A stretch of 64,000 nt of DNA from Taenia hydatigena (GCA_036345935.2 JADWOT020000007.1:6774644-6838643), one strand, 5' to 3'; positions 24,685 through 38,620 are shown, counted from the stretch's first letter. Numbers and translations are program-made. Notes: a model not told the origin generated them from the sequence alone.

Positions 24685-25690
24685 ATGGAAATAGACCTGG
24701 CCTATAACTCTCTCGACTTTGGATTATTCATAGCAGAGGTTGCTCTGAAGGACTTAAGGAAAAGTTGCATTCAATCTGAGCTGCAAGAATTGAAATTTCT
24801 AGCACACAAATTCTTTGTGGCTGGAATTCTAACATTCTAGTTAGAATGCTAAAATGTTGTGGAATTTGGCGAGAAGTTATAGAAAATTGAAGAGGAGCTG
24901 ATTTTGTAAAGTGAAATTTCGTGGTTTACCAGAGAGTGGCAATTGGGCATACAGGATGTCCTATGCCACGATAGATGACAACGAGTGATGGCTATTTATT
25001 AGATGTAATCTGACTGACGAGTGGATGGAATAACTACTATTTCCGTCGATTATTTGCAACTTTTTGACAATCGATCGTCTTCAATAAAAGCTGAATGAAA
25101 GTTGTTAGCTACACACCATTGCTACACCTTCCTAATGCGAAGATGTACTTGCTCGCTGTTGGTTAAGCGAAGAAGTGGAAGGTCAACTATGCCTTTTCAA
25201 ATTCCTTTGACCACTTTCACTCCTTGTTAGGCCGAGCCAGACATCAATTTTCAAGAGCTCTAGAAGAAATGAGATATCCTTCTATTAACACTGAAACAGC
25301 GCTGCAAGTGCACCCACAATTTGAGAGAATCAACATACTTTGTAAATGAGCTGTTAAAGTGCGCTTTACATGCATTTTAGGGTGGCAGAAGTAATCATTA
25401 CATACATTGAAAAGAAAGCGTCATGGGAACAGTAATGATTGTTAAGGTAATTAAACAAACTCGCCTATTTTGTCGACGAGCCGCTAATTGCATCCTTATT
25501 TTCTGCAATGGAATGTACCATCAAATTTCCCACATCAAAGGTTCTCCTATTCGGAGTGGCCGAAATGCTGCATTCCTTTTATAACTTTTTAAGCAGAAAA
25601 GAACGATTTGAGGTGCGCAGCGTGATTTACTGTAACAGATGGCTTAAAATTCACCGTCGCCTTAAAAGCGTCATGTTGACACTAATTTGA
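24685..25690 (+). pseudogene. Decayed unrecognised gene, left copy
   Basis: An ATG frame at 24685 reads MEIDLAYNSLDFGLFIAEVA and continues to a stop after AGILTF. The same frame resumes after stops with pieces such as REWQLGIQDV and QRVMAI, then shifts to pieces like SRALEEMRYPSINTE and ends near QISHIKG. The right arm (about 54640-55566, -) has the same order of fragments and shares the stop after AGILTF, so the gene was dead before duplication. Later damage differs between arms. The family is not recognised; the first piece looks helical. Confidence 0.4.
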
Positions 25691-26382
25691 CGACATGAGT
25701 AGAGGTCATCATTTGTATCAGATTCGATAAGCGTTTAACCTCTTACTTAATTTGTCGATGAATTTTCGTTAGTCTTGGCTACGGCAGCGAACATCCATCG
25801 CAGTAAGCCTGACAGTAAATAGTAGAATTGCGTACTTGTCATTCAGATCCTTTTCGACGTCAACTGGCTAGAGCACTACTCCGATAATAAACTAGTGAAT
25901 GGCGCTCATCAAGTGCAGCGATTACTTGGCGATCGGGTTGGGTCAATAGCGAGAACTGTACCAAGGTGCAGTGTATCCGAAAGGTCGTGTAAATAACGAA
26001 TTTCAATAGGGGCTAGGGCTAATGGTCTGTGATTTGCAGTCTAAAGGAGGCAAAAAGCAAAAATGCCTTAGAAATGCGTTATGATAAAATCTACATGAAC
26101 GAATGCAGGTTGGTTAAATTTACTAGAGGAAAATTGGGGAAATTTGAAGATGGTGGCCGAATTTAAAGTTAGCGGCTTGTTTGACCCAATCATTAGCATT
26201 TTACTCAGTCGGGAGATGACATTAGACTATTAGCATCGAAGAAAGCCACAACTATTTCACTTTGACAATTGAAGAATAGTGATTACGCATACTCCATTGT
26301 ATCCACTTCGGTAAACTGGCGCTCTATCATGGGCATTATCAAGCCATTTGGGCACGAAACGAATGGTTTTACTACTTATTGG

Positions 26383-26607
26383 TCAAACTCTTAAGCCATA
26401 ATATTGTATTCCTAATAATTTTTCCTTGATTTCATTTGATAATTGCATTATATGCCTTTGTAAATACCGAGAGGGCTTTAGAGGTGATAGCTTACTTATT
26501 ATGTAGCAAAATATTTGTACAAGACTCGCATCATCTCTTTGAAGATGAGGACTTGAGTTACTACGTTTAATGTTATTAGTTAATTTACCGCAGGTTTTGT
26601 TAAACAC
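26383..26607 (-). CDS. Arm-conserved 74-codon frame (hypothetical)
   Basis: Reads KLTNNIKRSNSSPHLQRDD and later SPLKPSRYLQRHIMQLSNEI to a stop. The right-arm copy (53652-53876, +) differs at three bases: two change an amino acid and one is silent, so there is no sign of selection on the protein. It lacks an ATG at its start and could only be an exon. Likely a fortuitous frame. Confidence 0.15.
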   Translation of the reverse strand: MFNKTCGKLTNNIKRSNSSPHLQRDDASLVQIFCYIISKLSPLKPSRYLQRHIMQLSNEIKEKLLGIQYYGLRV

Positions 26608-29392
26608 TCAAACAAACAGTTAAATGCTGCACACTACAGTCTCCTGGTCTTATAAATTGTAATAATGTCGGGTTTATGCAATCACATTAGCACAACTTGT
26701 CTGTAGGACGTTTAGGGTAGCAACTTTTAGGTCAGGGCGTAAGAATTCTTAACAAACGTGAGCTAAAATCTTAATATTGGGCCCTCTAAGTGCCATATGC
26801 GGGTCTCAGATCCTTTGAAGTGCTGAAGGAAGCTCAACTACCCTTCTGTCTCCTCCCTTTTTCAATATTTACTAACACCCTAAAGGCATTAATTTTTGCG
26901 TTATTCGTCCTTTATTGGGATTGCTGCCTTTAGCAAACTTACAGAGAGGCGTATCATGCGCGTTCAAATCATGCATTGGACAGTGCTGAAAAATGATGTC
27001 CTCCTTGTGAAGCATTTGATTTGCCGCATAAGCTTGGTGCATGAAATCGTCTGTTGCCGCTCTGATGAGACTATTCAGAAACAGAGGGAGTTAGGGTGTC
27101 AGAGGATGTTGCATTCTGTTCATCGAAAGGCTAGGGCGTGATAAACCCTTTATCCTTGCAAATGTTTGCATGGTAGGGGACATAGCTAAGTGAGCCATTG
27201 TTAAACTGCGGGTCCCTTACAGGGTGGAGTCAGTCAATTGCATCATGTCACCATCTGCGCACTTTGTCCCTTAAACCTATCTGATAATTTGATTGCCAAT
27301 AGTCGTTAATAAATGGGAATCGCTTGTGCAAGTTGCGAACCGGCACGGAGTGGCTACTCTGGATATGGCTTTAATGGAACATATTTTAGTGTGTTAGCCA
27401 TATTCTTATAAAAAGGTTAGAAATTGTGTTTTGTCAATTAAATGCGCAGTGCTTTTACTAGCTACTTGCTCAATCTTAAACATAACGGAAAAGTAGTCTC
27501 AAGCACGCCGAGGGACGCGTTAAGATGCTAAGCAGAACAGATAAAAGTGTTTCATTAACAAATGCACATGCGATAGAATTAGTTACGATCCATGTTTGGC
27601 AAGGTCAAATCGAAGCGCAAGATTACTTTTGATAGGCAAAGGCGATTTTGTTTCTATCTGTGCTTGAAAGATCATTATTGACCAGAATAGAATATGTTCA
27701 ACCCGTTACCTTTTGGTGCGTTTCTCAGGTAAAGTGATACGAAATCTAGCTGAGTTAAATAGCCCTTGTGTCTACTTTGACAGTAAATGCTATGGAGACG
27801 ACGCGCATTAATGCAATGGGTCTTTTTGCATTCTTCTGATCCACTAGTATTCAGCGACTAGGGAGAAATCAAGAACCTTGAGTTATGATATTAATACGAA
27901 CCAACATAGTAGGCAATAAAACAGATTGCGCCGTCAATGGAGCCAAATAATTAATAGAAGGACGCGAACGTTCTTTTTTGTTGAAGGTGTTTTCACTTAT
28001 AGATCTGAGGAAGTTGATGCTGTACTGATTCCAGTGTGCAATGGTATTTGTACTGTTTTAAATCTATCACGCCTTTAATAAAGACTGCGCGTGTGACATT
28101 TCGACCAGTCCACGCTTTAATTAAGTAGGACCACAGTAGAAATCCGCGGCCATTGTTCTAAAGACGTAGAGCAGCACATTTGTTAAAGAAGGAAAATAAA
28201 GTTTTACCGATTGATGGTTGAAGATATTTCAATTGCTTAAATCGGCTGCTAAACTCGATAATGCAACATAAATAAGTGCTATGAAGACAAGCCGCTAGTC
28301 AGTATGAGTCCTAGTTTTCAGCCTATAGTTGATAAATACAAGTTGGCTGAGTGTGAAAGAATCTAGCGGATCAAACTTACTTTATCTTTTGATCAGCGAA
28401 TTTCCTTAAACTCCGACATGATAAAGTGTAGAGGGGGTGGTTAATCGCATTTGATTCCCGAATTTCTGCAATGTTAGTTCTTAAGAATGAGGGCAAGTAC
28501 AAGTTGTGAGATTTTCGCAGCCACGCGGCTGTTGGGTTGGTCATTCCAACACGCTTGGTCTAGCAAATCGAAACTAAAAATTGCACACCTAGTGAATTTC
28601 GTGTGACGTAAAATAGGACAGCGAATGAGAGGATTGCGTAAGGAAAGAGCTGAAAGTAAAGTTATGATCGGTGGTTATTTTAAACAGTTATCGTCTGAAG
28701 TTTTACCTACGTACTCCCTAAATTGATCTTGACCAACTTGTGGTAGAGTCTTAGTAGATGGCAAAAATGTGCGGATTTACAGGGTCACAGCAGCCAACGA
28801 CGACGACCTTTGCATCCAAGCGAAAGAGGCTATGGACTTCAAAACTTGTCTCCTTGCTGTTTGTTATTTCGCGCAGATAACAATGTATTGTCATGCCAAT
28901 CGGCAGTGAAATTAGAATGTCCAGTATACACCTAGTCTTTCACGGATTTAAAAGGAGGGTATGGAATCCCCTCAAATGCAAAGTTGACACTAACGTGGAT
29001 GCGCTTAAAGTTGGTTTAGGTGAGTGAATGAAGCAGTGTGGCTTGACGGTCTTCATTTTAGACAAGGTTAAGTGTCAACGAAAAATAATTGATCACAGCT
29101 TAACTAATAGGCAACAAATCTCTGCTAACCGTTTAGCAGCAAGCAGTTGTGTCGACGCGGCATTGGAATAAATAGTTAGTTGTTGCGTCAAAACCAAACG
29201 TCCAAGAGTGTCTGCCTTACCCATACGGGGAGGCTAGTCCGGTAGTGTTAACAAATTCGTGGTAGACACGTCACAGCGAGCATTGAGTGAGGTCGCGACA
29301 TCTTGCCCCGGAGGGCTGGACAAGGTCACCACACCAAGATGTGTGTGCGTCACTGTCAATGTCGAACGGTCTACTGTACCTCGTCTACGGTA

Positions 29393-29522
29393 TTAAAATG
29401 AATCTGCAGCACTCATCGGACCCAATACTGACAGATCCGACTGATGGATTAACTTCAGCAGCGGTCTCCTCGCTGCTATTTGCAATTGAATTGGCATATT
29501 CTCATTCCACATCTCCTCTAGC
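29393..29522 (-). CDS. Candidate terminal exon, left arm (unrecognised)
   Basis: After acceptor TTTGATTAG the minus strand reads LEEMWNENMPIQLQIAARR, then PLLKLIHQSDL, SVLGPMSAADSF and TAA. The right arm has the same exon (50718-50868, +) with seven extra codons (YNIVFPL) between HQSDL and SVLG; the 21-bp difference keeps the frame. A plus-strand frame also runs through here (29287-29526) and the indel is neutral to it too, so the strand is uncertain. No family recognised. Confidence 0.25.
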
Positions 29523-31312
29523 CTAATCAAAGTCTTCTAATGGAAATCGTCCATATTGCGCAAACTTGGATAGATAGAAACGAAAGGGATGTGTCTTTGC
29601 CATGCTTTTCGCGGATCAATACGTTAAAATTGCAATGAATTAGACGCTCATTAGATGAAGTGTGCTTCTGCATAGCCAAGACTTTCGCGGTCTCGCATAA
29701 GGTGATATCACTCATGTGATAGCACATTTTGACTAATGGGAAGTAGATGGGTTCCCTTCCCTTCTGCAAGCTTTATGGTCCACAGCGAATGCAATTAGGC
29801 AAATGATATCAAATCCTAGCAGGGCCTAGTCTCTTGCATAAATTTATAACATACTTCTCTTATGTTTACGCACCCACTCTTGTGGACCGCATTTCATTGC
29901 ATTGTCCTTTCTGTGCATTGGTATAGCAAATAACGACATCTTTTGTTTGGAAAGCTTAAATGCGAGTTCTATGGCTTAATTCTTCTTAGTAAGTTCATAT
30001 TTTACCCATAAGATTTGTTAGCCTTCCTTAATTTATCTGGCCACCACCACTGGCACTCCGTTACTGCGTTAAGCGATAATTTTGGCAGTTATTAGGCCAA
30101 GAAAGGAATAGTTTAGCTGAGTCGAGATGTTTAATCAGGTTACTTGCCATCCTTAAATCGAATTGCATTTCTCAGCTTTAGGCGACTACCGGGATGCATC
30201 TGCTAAGATGCGGTTAAACATGGTAGCAAAGATGGTCATGCCGCGCAAATGCAAGGATGCTCATTTGGTGGACGAAGAAGAGCATTTAAGAGGTTGGACC
30301 CATTTACTTAGAAGGTAAAAGCCAAAACAAACTTAAATCACGGCATGGGCATGAAACGTGCACTGGCTCCTTGTTGCCTAAAATAATGCAGTGTGGACAA
30401 GGTTAAGTAGATTCAACTTTCGGTCCTAAAGCTAATTTACAATTGTTGATCGCAATAAATATGGTCTCCACTTCTATTAGCAATGTGTAAGGAAAAAAAG
30501 GGGATTAACCTACAGGCAATTAGGGTTTTTGTCCACTTGCTAAGTTTTGCCTCCTTTGAATAAAAGACAGTCTTTTAAATGAAATCGACTGTTGTCCAAC
30601 GTTTAAACCCTTTTTAAATTTAAATAGCATGGCTGGAGGCAAGCAGGCAATTTGGAGTAAGGCAATACGAGATCTGTCGAACATAGGCTAAATACCATTT
30701 CGATGATTGCAACTGCTCTGCGACCGGAATGTGGAAGGTCAGACCGATGTAAAAGGCAGCGTCTAGTAACATGCGTACGGCAAATAAAATGTTAAGTGAT
30801 GAAAGTGACGCAGCTTAAGGCAACCACTGGCATGGTATTATTGCTTGTCCACTCTTCCAATCGACATATCCGCGGAGCCGCTATCAAGCACTCTACTCAC
30901 CTCAGCTTCACCCCACTCCGCTTTGCTTAACTTTTTCGAGTGGTTAATAATAGAACGAGAAAACGAAAGGACGATCGATGGAGGACACGATTGACAATTG
31001 TTGTTCTCGATGGTCTGCGGTTTGGACTAAAGTTAACACCTTTCATTTAATATTTCACATGAAGACAAGCTACCGAATCAACAACTGGGTAGTGGGTGGG
31101 GTCTTTCGCCAAGTTTGCAGATGAGTTGTAACCGAACAACGAGTCAAGTGCTCCCCCATGTCCGCAAACAATGTCGTTGCAGTCGATGATCGCAAAGTTT
31201 CGCTTAGATATACTTGAAACGAAGCCCTAAATTGTGCAATCATGAAATGAAGGCGCCAACGAGAATGCGGTGGAAGAAATTTGCATAATCCCATTGACAT
31301 ACCCATGTTGGC

Positions 31313-31510
31313 ATGCTAAGACAAAATGTTTCAATATCTTTACACGCATTAGGAGAAGTGCTCCTTCTCGCCTTCCCAAATGTAGCACTTGAGTTAGCCC
31401 TGATGGCGTTACAGGGCATTAGAGTTTGTGATGATATTTTTACCTATCCTATGGGAAAGTTGGAGGGTTTTGGGCAGATCCGTCTTCATTTCCGAATCAA
31501 GGAAGTCTAG
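31313..31510 (+). CDS. Arm-conserved 65-codon ORF (hypothetical)
   Basis: Starts at ATG and reads GEVLLLAFPNVALELALMAL then GIRVCDDIFTYPMGKLEGFG and ends IKEV-stop. An acceptor-like ACACGCATTAG lies within it, so it could be a last exon starting at about 31353. The right-arm copy (42423-42620, -) differs at three residues (A/T, A/V, I/T). The first half is strongly hydrophobic. No family recognised; chance remains possible. Confidence 0.3.
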   Translation: MLRQNVSISLHALGEVLLLAFPNVALELALMALQGIRVCDDIFTYPMGKLEGFGQIRLHFRIKEV

Positions 31511-31672
31511 GAGGGATCAGACATCGGTTGATGATCAGCTTAATCAAACGTAGCTAGTGGTCACATTATTGTTAGTCAGGGCACTATCCAGCATTATACT
31601 TTCCTTAAACGATCGGCCGAAAAGCTCAACCCTTTTGCTTTGACAATTGTCTCCGATTTCCCTTCATAACTA

Positions 31673-31787
31673 TGTATGCAGTACTTTGCTTGTTGGAGCG
31701 ACTGGTTCCGGTCAAGGTCAGAGAGGTGGCCATACTGCCCTAGCATTCTGCCATCTTTTGCCTTCGAGGGAGCCTCGGGACGCTACA
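31673..31787 (+). mobile_element. Degenerate solo LTR related to the TRIM LTR, left arm
   Basis: 115 bp beginning TGTA and ending GGGACGCTACA. It matches both ends of the 185-bp LTR at 59374-59558 (blocks GTCAAGGTCA, GAGGTGGCCATA, TGCCCTAGC, CTTTTGCCTT, GAGCCTCGGGACGCTACA) but lacks about 60-70 bp of the LTR middle with the TATATATA box. No target duplication is evident. Present at the same place in the right arm, so it predates the arm duplication. Confidence 0.8.
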
Positions 31788-32270
31788 ATTTACTTCTGCA
31801 TTTATCATCACAGCAGCGTTGTTATGCTGAGAAGGTTTCCCTACAGTCTAGGAAACATTTAAAGAGCAGAGCCTGCAAATTTAAAAATGGCTTTTTACAT
31901 TCCTTTACTAAAATATTATTGATGCAATGAAAAGGCTATAACATAGGAGGATATTTTAAATTCAAATCCTTCTTCCTAGACAGAGTTGCCGAAGCCCATT
32001 TCTATACTGTAAGTTTCAACTTATTCCTTGTGATTTTCATTATCAAAACTTACAGTTTGGAAGACGTGGCTTAGTTCCACTTCACTTCTGTGCACATTTG
32101 TTAGAAATGGTACTAGCCGGGGTAGGCTTTTACTTTGGGTCCCAAAACTGTTTTGTTATATGGGAAAAGGAGGAGGGCAGGAGGAAGGAGGGAATCAATG
32201 CGAGTGTTAGCTATTTGGCACATGAAGGCATGCGGCAAAAATGACAGACAGGTTTTATAAATTCTGTCAC

Positions 32271-32723
32271 CTTTTGATGTATTAAAACCAACCCGATCGT
32301 ATCGCGAAAAGACAAGCGAACTGGGCAAGGCACCAGCGTTTCAACTAAAATGCAAAACATTAAAAATGAATCTGGTGAAGCCTTGTTAATAGTTGCAGAA
32401 ATGCTATAACAATGGAGCTGATAAAGTAGGGCACCGTCCATTGTACAGTTTATTGCGCAAAACTGGGCACTCGGATCAAAGCAAAAGCTAGTCTACTCAA
32501 TGCGACCCAGCTGTTAGCAATTTAAGATACAATTACTAAGCATAAACATGCATGATCGTACACACCTGCATACAAGTAAATTCGTAGGCAGAGATGTGTG
32601 CGAATAGAAAGGCGCATTTTAATAAGACTGGAAATTACTTTCGTGCTCACGAAACAAGTGAGCATGGGATAAGGTGACAGTTCTGAAACACGCGGAACAC
32701 ACTATACACTTATGGGCAGCCAT
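32271..32723 (-). pseudogene. C2H2 zinc-finger fragment (copy C, left arm)
   Basis: Exon 1 (32639-32723) reads MAAHKCIVCSACFRT and SHAHLFREHE with an intact C-x2-C-x12-H-x4-H finger. Exon 2 (32271-32344) continues in frame after TTTTAG, but its second cysteine is arginine (PCPVRLSF), which removes a zinc ligand. Splice sites match copies A and B. The arm homology ends about 125 bases upstream of exon 1 (32849), cutting off upstream exons found with copies A and B. Together these suggest a non-functional copy. Confidence 0.55.
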
Positions 32724-32849
32724 TTTGGCGTAGAGGAACGCTGGATGCTCGAGTATCAGTACCAGATCTCGCAGTGCATTCAAAGCGAGAGCAAAGCCAC
32801 TGACTACATCTGCCCTCAGTCTTGTGCTTTATTTAAACACCGAAGGCAA

Positions 32850-35800
32850 GGACTAGCTCATGGCATGTTAGAATTTGGGCACAAGAGGAGAATTGTTAAG
32901 CACAACTCTTGAATGCAACGTTCGGGAGCAAAGTAATGCCCCTGAATAAGGGATCATCGATAAAATTTAGCTGAATTGATTTTATGTCAAAAAAGTCTTT
33001 TGAAGGCTGTGAGCTGTGGGTGTATTACAAAGCTATTGCTATGCTGGTAGTGGTAGTAGCCAACATCGGTGGAATTTAATTTGGAGTCACAAAGCGAACC
33101 AAAGGAGTGCAAAGCCGGTTCGGTAATTGCAATAGGCGAGACGCTAACCGCCATAAACTATCGTTATCCCAGCCATCCGTGTGCGCAGGTGATTGAAGTG
33201 TGGATGGAAATCACAGGAGGGGTAAAACGTGAGTTGGCCAAATAGTGTGGGTTTTTTTCTAAGCGAATCGATCTTCGTGTCAGAGGCCGGATGGTAAGTT
33301 GTTGTTTCAGTGTTACTCGACGGAGTTGACAGTTTGCGCTAGTCAATTTCAGTCCATGACAAGCAAGATCAATCCCCGTTCATTGTTATACGATATACGA
33401 TATATATACTTCTACGGCCGCGCTGACGTAGGATGACGTATTGTCCTAAGCATTACACATTACCTGCAACACTTAATGCCTCCTGTTGGTTTTGAAATGG
33501 ATGCAAAAGTGTTGGATCTTGCTCTAAGGTAGCGGCAAGGCTAATGTGCGTTTCTAAGTCAGACGTGATCAGTCCTTACTGACTACTTATTTTCTCTTGG
33601 ATTGGAGTCCTTGTCTATTAAGATGTTCTAACTTTAGTTTGGTATGTTTCCACACATGTGACGTTATCCTTACGTTATGCCTTCACTGGCATATTGCGTT
33701 CAGCCACCGGAAACTAAAAAGTCGCTTTATTAGCAGAAGCGCCTCAATTCTGTGCTGGTGGGTGAGAATCCTCTTTATCGTCGCTCTGGAAATTGCCATG
33801 AACAATTTCACCTTCAAAATGAGGGGAACAGTCCGAAAGCCTATTCATGCTACTGGTAGCAGGTTATTGCTGGATTTATAAGCAGTATTTTAGTAATTTC
33901 ACACTGCGGTAGTTAGGCAGAACATTGAACTGTTGCGGACTGTTATAACTAAATAGGTTATGCGATGTTGAGAAAAGAGTCCATCGCTTAGTGTAAACTT
34001 GAAGTCCCTTCTCCTCTACAGCAGAAATCGCATGATACTTTTCTCTAAAGAAACGCAACCCATTTTTCAGGAGGTGTTGTTGAAGCAGAAGCCCATGAAA
34101 TGTTCGGATGAGTGGGAAGATTAGTGCAATTTGGCTTTCGCTAATGCCAAAAGGCAAATCCGCATGACTGATTCTTACTAATTGCATACATTATAATAAA
34201 TTACATAGCGTAGTTCCACTTTTAGAGTCCTTAATGTTTTCTAAATTCTCTTGTCCTAAAATTGAAGCATACTGTGCCAAAGCAAGCCAAGACAAGAGTT
34301 TTGAGGTGGAATATTGGTTGTAGTGATTTAGAGCTCAGAAGGCATCGCTTGGCAGAATTGGATAGCAAAGTAATTAACTCAGCAGCAGGGCTGATGCTTC
34401 AGTTGAACTCTTGCTGAAGCCAAAGACAGAAAAGGAAAAAAGATTGTTATTTAATATTGCTGCAGGTTTGATTAAAATGGCACTGATATATGCATATATA
34501 TATATATATGTAATACAAGCGCAGAGACCACATAGATATATCAGGTCTGCAACAGCACAACTGCTGACTTCCGTAGGCAAACTCAAAATTTTTCATTGAC
34601 TTTGCGTAGAATTCTGCGTTTTACTTAGTAATAAGAGTAATAGGCCTCATCTCGGTGATTGCTGATGAGGCAACTTGAACACCTGCTGCTGGATTGAACA
34701 ATGAATAGCCTAGAGCTTTGTCATACCTAAATCGACTTACCCATCGACTATAGTGGACAGTCGCAGCATCAACAGCAGCTAAAGTCAAGCGCACCTAACA
34801 ACCCACCTATCCAACCCACTCCGATTCAAACACCCGTTTCTGATAGATACAATTTGCATGCTTTAATAGCAGTGTCATAAGTCACTTGGCATCATCACGC
34901 TATACGTGAACCCAACGTTAAACTTCTCAGTTGTGTGCACATACATGGGCGCATTTTCACCCCATTGAGAAGATGAAACCACTCATAAAATAAAGACCGA
35001 AGCATTGACAACTAGGAAGCCTACAATGTGGCACAGATATGTAGCGATGCTGCTGCCAAGGCAAATTCGTCATTTTCTGATCGCTAGATACAACATGTCT
35101 TATTATAGAGGGATGCAGATATCACAATAAGACAACGATTTGCACACATCAAACGTCGAATGAAAGTTAACAAACGCTGCTAAAATGTAACAATAAAAAT
35201 AACAACCGAGAACTGTGAGGCAACACAAGTGCCTTCACTTCGGAAGCACAAAAACAGAAGACCACATTTTTGAATTATGCCAGTCAGCCTCGGCCAGTCA
35301 AAAGATGTGTAACTAACAAAAAACATCACAGGGTTGAATCTTGCACTTCTCCTTAGAATAAAGTTCTCACACTTGTTTTTGCATTCTTGCTAAACCGCCC
35401 GCGGTAATGGGGTCACATCTAAAATTAATTGGCCGAAGAGAATCTACGTTGCAGTGAATACCTACAATGGAAGACGAGGGTGACAGCGGGTACGGCTGTG
35501 AATAGCCGAGGAGACATGTGGTGTCCATACTCTTGAGACATGCCCTGCAGGTGAGAGGCGAAGGAACAATTTGCATTTGGGTCTGAAGGAGTGGTTTGAT
35601 TTTCCTGAGGTGGGCAGTACTGCTCCCCAACTTTTTAATGCGCTACCTACCGCCTCTTTCATCCAATGAAATAAAGACTTCTAAGAACACTCAACCTTTC
35701 CATCACAAAGCTAGTCAAAGGAAAGGGAAGGCTAATGAAGAAACCCCTGCAAAGTTCTTTTATCAATTCTTTCACATTAATTCTTTCCGCCATAACACAA

Positions 35801-38620
35801 ACGCGCTCTGTCCATTCGTTCTTTAGAGAAGACGCCGCTCCTAACCAACATTTTGACACCAACCTTGCCGCCAGATTCGCACTGCATTCTCCTTAAACTC
35901 GTCAGCCTTTCAGAAAAGTGAACACGTAAGCGCATATTTCAAGTGATGGGCATGATGTATGGGCAGCGGCCTAAGTGGAAGGCATCAAACCTAATTGCCA
36001 AAGTGTAAGGGGTAATCCGTTCCATCTCCATGTCATGACCACTTTTGTAGCTCTTTCCTTCAACTGAACGAGTATCCGTGTCCCATTGAGCGCCATGCAC
36101 ATTTCGTCACTTATATCATGCCTCATGTTCCATCCATCTTAACTGCTTTTATCTATCTGTCTCTGCATTGTTGGCATATTTTTCCTGTGTAGGCTTATTG
36201 AATATTTTTTTCACACAGCACTTCAGTTAATTTCTTCGAAGTTCGGCAGGTTTTCTTGCGATGAGGCTTCTAATTTTTGTTGAATTGTAAAAACTGCGAC
36301 TGCAACTACATACTAAAGTGCATAATATAACATCCTATACGCACGCCCACCTCGGTGACTATGCCTTTGCAGAGCCCACGTTCTTGTGTATGCTTGTCTG
36401 TGCATGTCCATCTATGTATACGCGAGTGTGAACACGAGCGATGAAGATAAAGAAGGAAAGGTGGATTAAGATTAGGTATAATTGGCTTGGCACGGTGCGA
36501 TATCGCCCCGATGGTTTGGTGGTTAGGAATTCCGGGTCTAACTTTGATGGCGCGTGCTTAACCCTCAGTTGGGAAGCTCTTTTGATCACCTCACATCACT
36601 ACTGGCCACGCGGCTACCTACCCGCATGGCTGGTAGGTGGCTGATGAGCGTTGCATGGTGTTTCAGATTTTATCCGAAGATCGCGAGAGCAAGAAGAGTG
36701 TAAGCTGTGAAAGAATTATGTGCGTTGATGTCCTCAAAACTATCGGTCTTCCATTGAACAAAGGCTCTATGGCAAATAGCCCCATGGATCAATGAATATG
36801 AGCCAACACACCAAAGCCACGTAAGAGCGCATGCGCGCCTAGTGTCTACCCAGTGGATTGCTGATAGGCGATGCCCATGAGCATGCATCTCAGTCTGACT
36901 CTAGTCCTTCCTACCACCACATTCATGTCTATCTACCGCCAACTATTCATCCTTAACTCAAAATTAGCTCTCAGAGCTGGTACTAGTCAGCATTAATTTC
37001 ACCTACCCCAATCGCTAGCCAATCAGATGGCAACGGCTGAGCAAGGACTCGTATTTTAGGGTGCTTGGCGTAAATGATCACGCAAATGAAATGTCATTTA
37101 ACATCAAAATAAGTGATTTTTACGATTGATTGCGACATTATTGGCGTTGCTAATATGGTTAGGGAATTTTCTTGTGTTTGCCCTCGCCTAAACAAACCTG
37201 CCTACATTTGCAGGCATGGATAAGTTAGCATTTGAATGACTTTCAATTGGAATTTTTACAGACTAGATCTACTGGTACACGATCTTAAGGGGGTCAAGGG
37301 GAACCTTAGCAGTTTCAGGATCTTGATGAAAGCCAGTGGCTCGAGATCACAAATGCATGGCATTCAGTAACCAACCTCACTTCTCAAGACCAAAAGTATC
37401 GGCAATATGGGGTGGAATCATTCGTCACGTATATAGTCACAATGCGTGTGCTTGTGCTGCCTGATGTGTTCAGCTTTTTAGCTGAGTCGTTGGTTGTTAT
37501 TGCAATAGATTAAGGTCTGTCTCCTTTCAGTCACCCTAATTTTGCATCATACAGTCAGCATTTGCCTATCGTCATTAATCTTTACTTTCAATCTCCTCGA
37601 ACCCATCCTCATTCGTATGACAATGCCGTGATACGTAGTAACGATAAATGTATTCATTCTGCATTGCGTAGAGCTTAATTTTTTCTAGAATGTGGCGTTT
37701 GAAGCAGCTGACCTCCAGCCGTGCCTTATGGTCGCATTATTGGCTGTATCATAGGATGGATCATTGACGACTAATGACACTACAGGGAACCTTTTCTTCT
37801 CAAGCCGCTTCCACACATCCACGCATATAAAGCCAGGGCAGTCCATTCCTGCCATCGTTCGTGCACAGAGCCAACCAAGTGCTCCGATGCCATTTAAGTA
37901 CATCGGCTTGCATAGCATAAATTCAATAGCAAATGAACCAGCCTATCAAAAAATTGTCCCCTTATAATTATGCCATCAGTGAATATTCTATGATTTAATA
38001 TTGACATGCTAAATTTGAAACAACTCTAAAACGAATCCCTTTAAGCATTGGCATTGGGGTTCCATATATTCTTCTCCAATACCAACTGGCATGAATTCGG
38101 TGTGAGGATGTTATAGGATGCTATGGGTGAAATGCCTTGCATTGAATCGAAAAGAAAGGTCTATTTGTTTCAACTATAGGATGTGGATTGATTCCATAGG
38201 CATTATTATCAGACTAGGCGAGTGTTGTGCCTCAACTGTGCCTTCAGAGGGGCATCCGCCTAATTTTATATACTCACCTCATTTTTGTGTTATGACTTTC
38301 GGTACGACTGCAGCATATAGGAAGTAGCAGAACTCTCTAATGCCCAATTTACCATATAAGACAGCAAGCCGGATGGCTACGCATCACTATCCCTTCACGG
38401 CTATCTAAGCCGAGCTCGTTTGCATCATCTGTTCTTTGCAAACTAGTCGCCGCAAGAGTCTCAAATATTACGGGCTCTGTAGAGCTGCGGCCGCACTCCA
38501 AAGCTTCATGCGTATAGCATTGAATGGCTTATTATCAATTTTTCTATGTAATCTGCTCTAGTGCTATTCGCTTTTTTGGCAGACATTCAAAGGATTATTT
38601 CAACCTAAAACTATTTCCGG
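32850..38620. other. Spacer between the inverted-repeat arms, first part
   Basis: Sequence unique within the window. The longest ATG frames (33876-34187 -, 103 codons, and 33597-33881 +) have no recognisable motif and overlap at their ends. At 36505-36560 a tRNA-like fragment (GATGGTTTGGTGGTTAGGAA) resembles a 5' half of tRNA but lacks a credible 3' half. No supported gene. Confidence 0.4.
34487..34512 (+). repeat. TA microsatellite
   Basis: About 26 bases of alternating TA/CA, mostly (TA)n, in the spacer. Confidence 0.85.

Larger units (their letters stand above)
19337..32849 (+). repeat. Left arm of a large imperfect inverted repeat
   Basis: The arm is the reverse complement of the right arm (41084-61566). 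Anchors by coordinate sum: 32271/41662 and 31070/42863 sum to 73933; 29287/50974 and 26383/53876 sum to about 80260; 20549/60361 sums to 80910. The steps reflect about 6.3 kb extra in the right arm and an 854-bp retroelement there. Divergence by eye is about 1-2% for 26-32.8 kb and about 10% with indels for 19.3-24.5 kb. The inner end is sharp, at TTTAAACACCGAAGG followed by unrelated sequence. Confidence 0.93.

Noticed and set aside
31070..31306. 78-codon ATG ORF conserved in both arms (MGMSMGL...)
   Set aside because: The older third copy at 43.99-44.23 kb breaks the frame early, and arm conservation here only reflects recent duplication.
36505..36560. 5' half of a tRNA-Glu/Gly-like sequence
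   Set aside because: Only the D-arm region matches; no anticodon stem or T arm follows.
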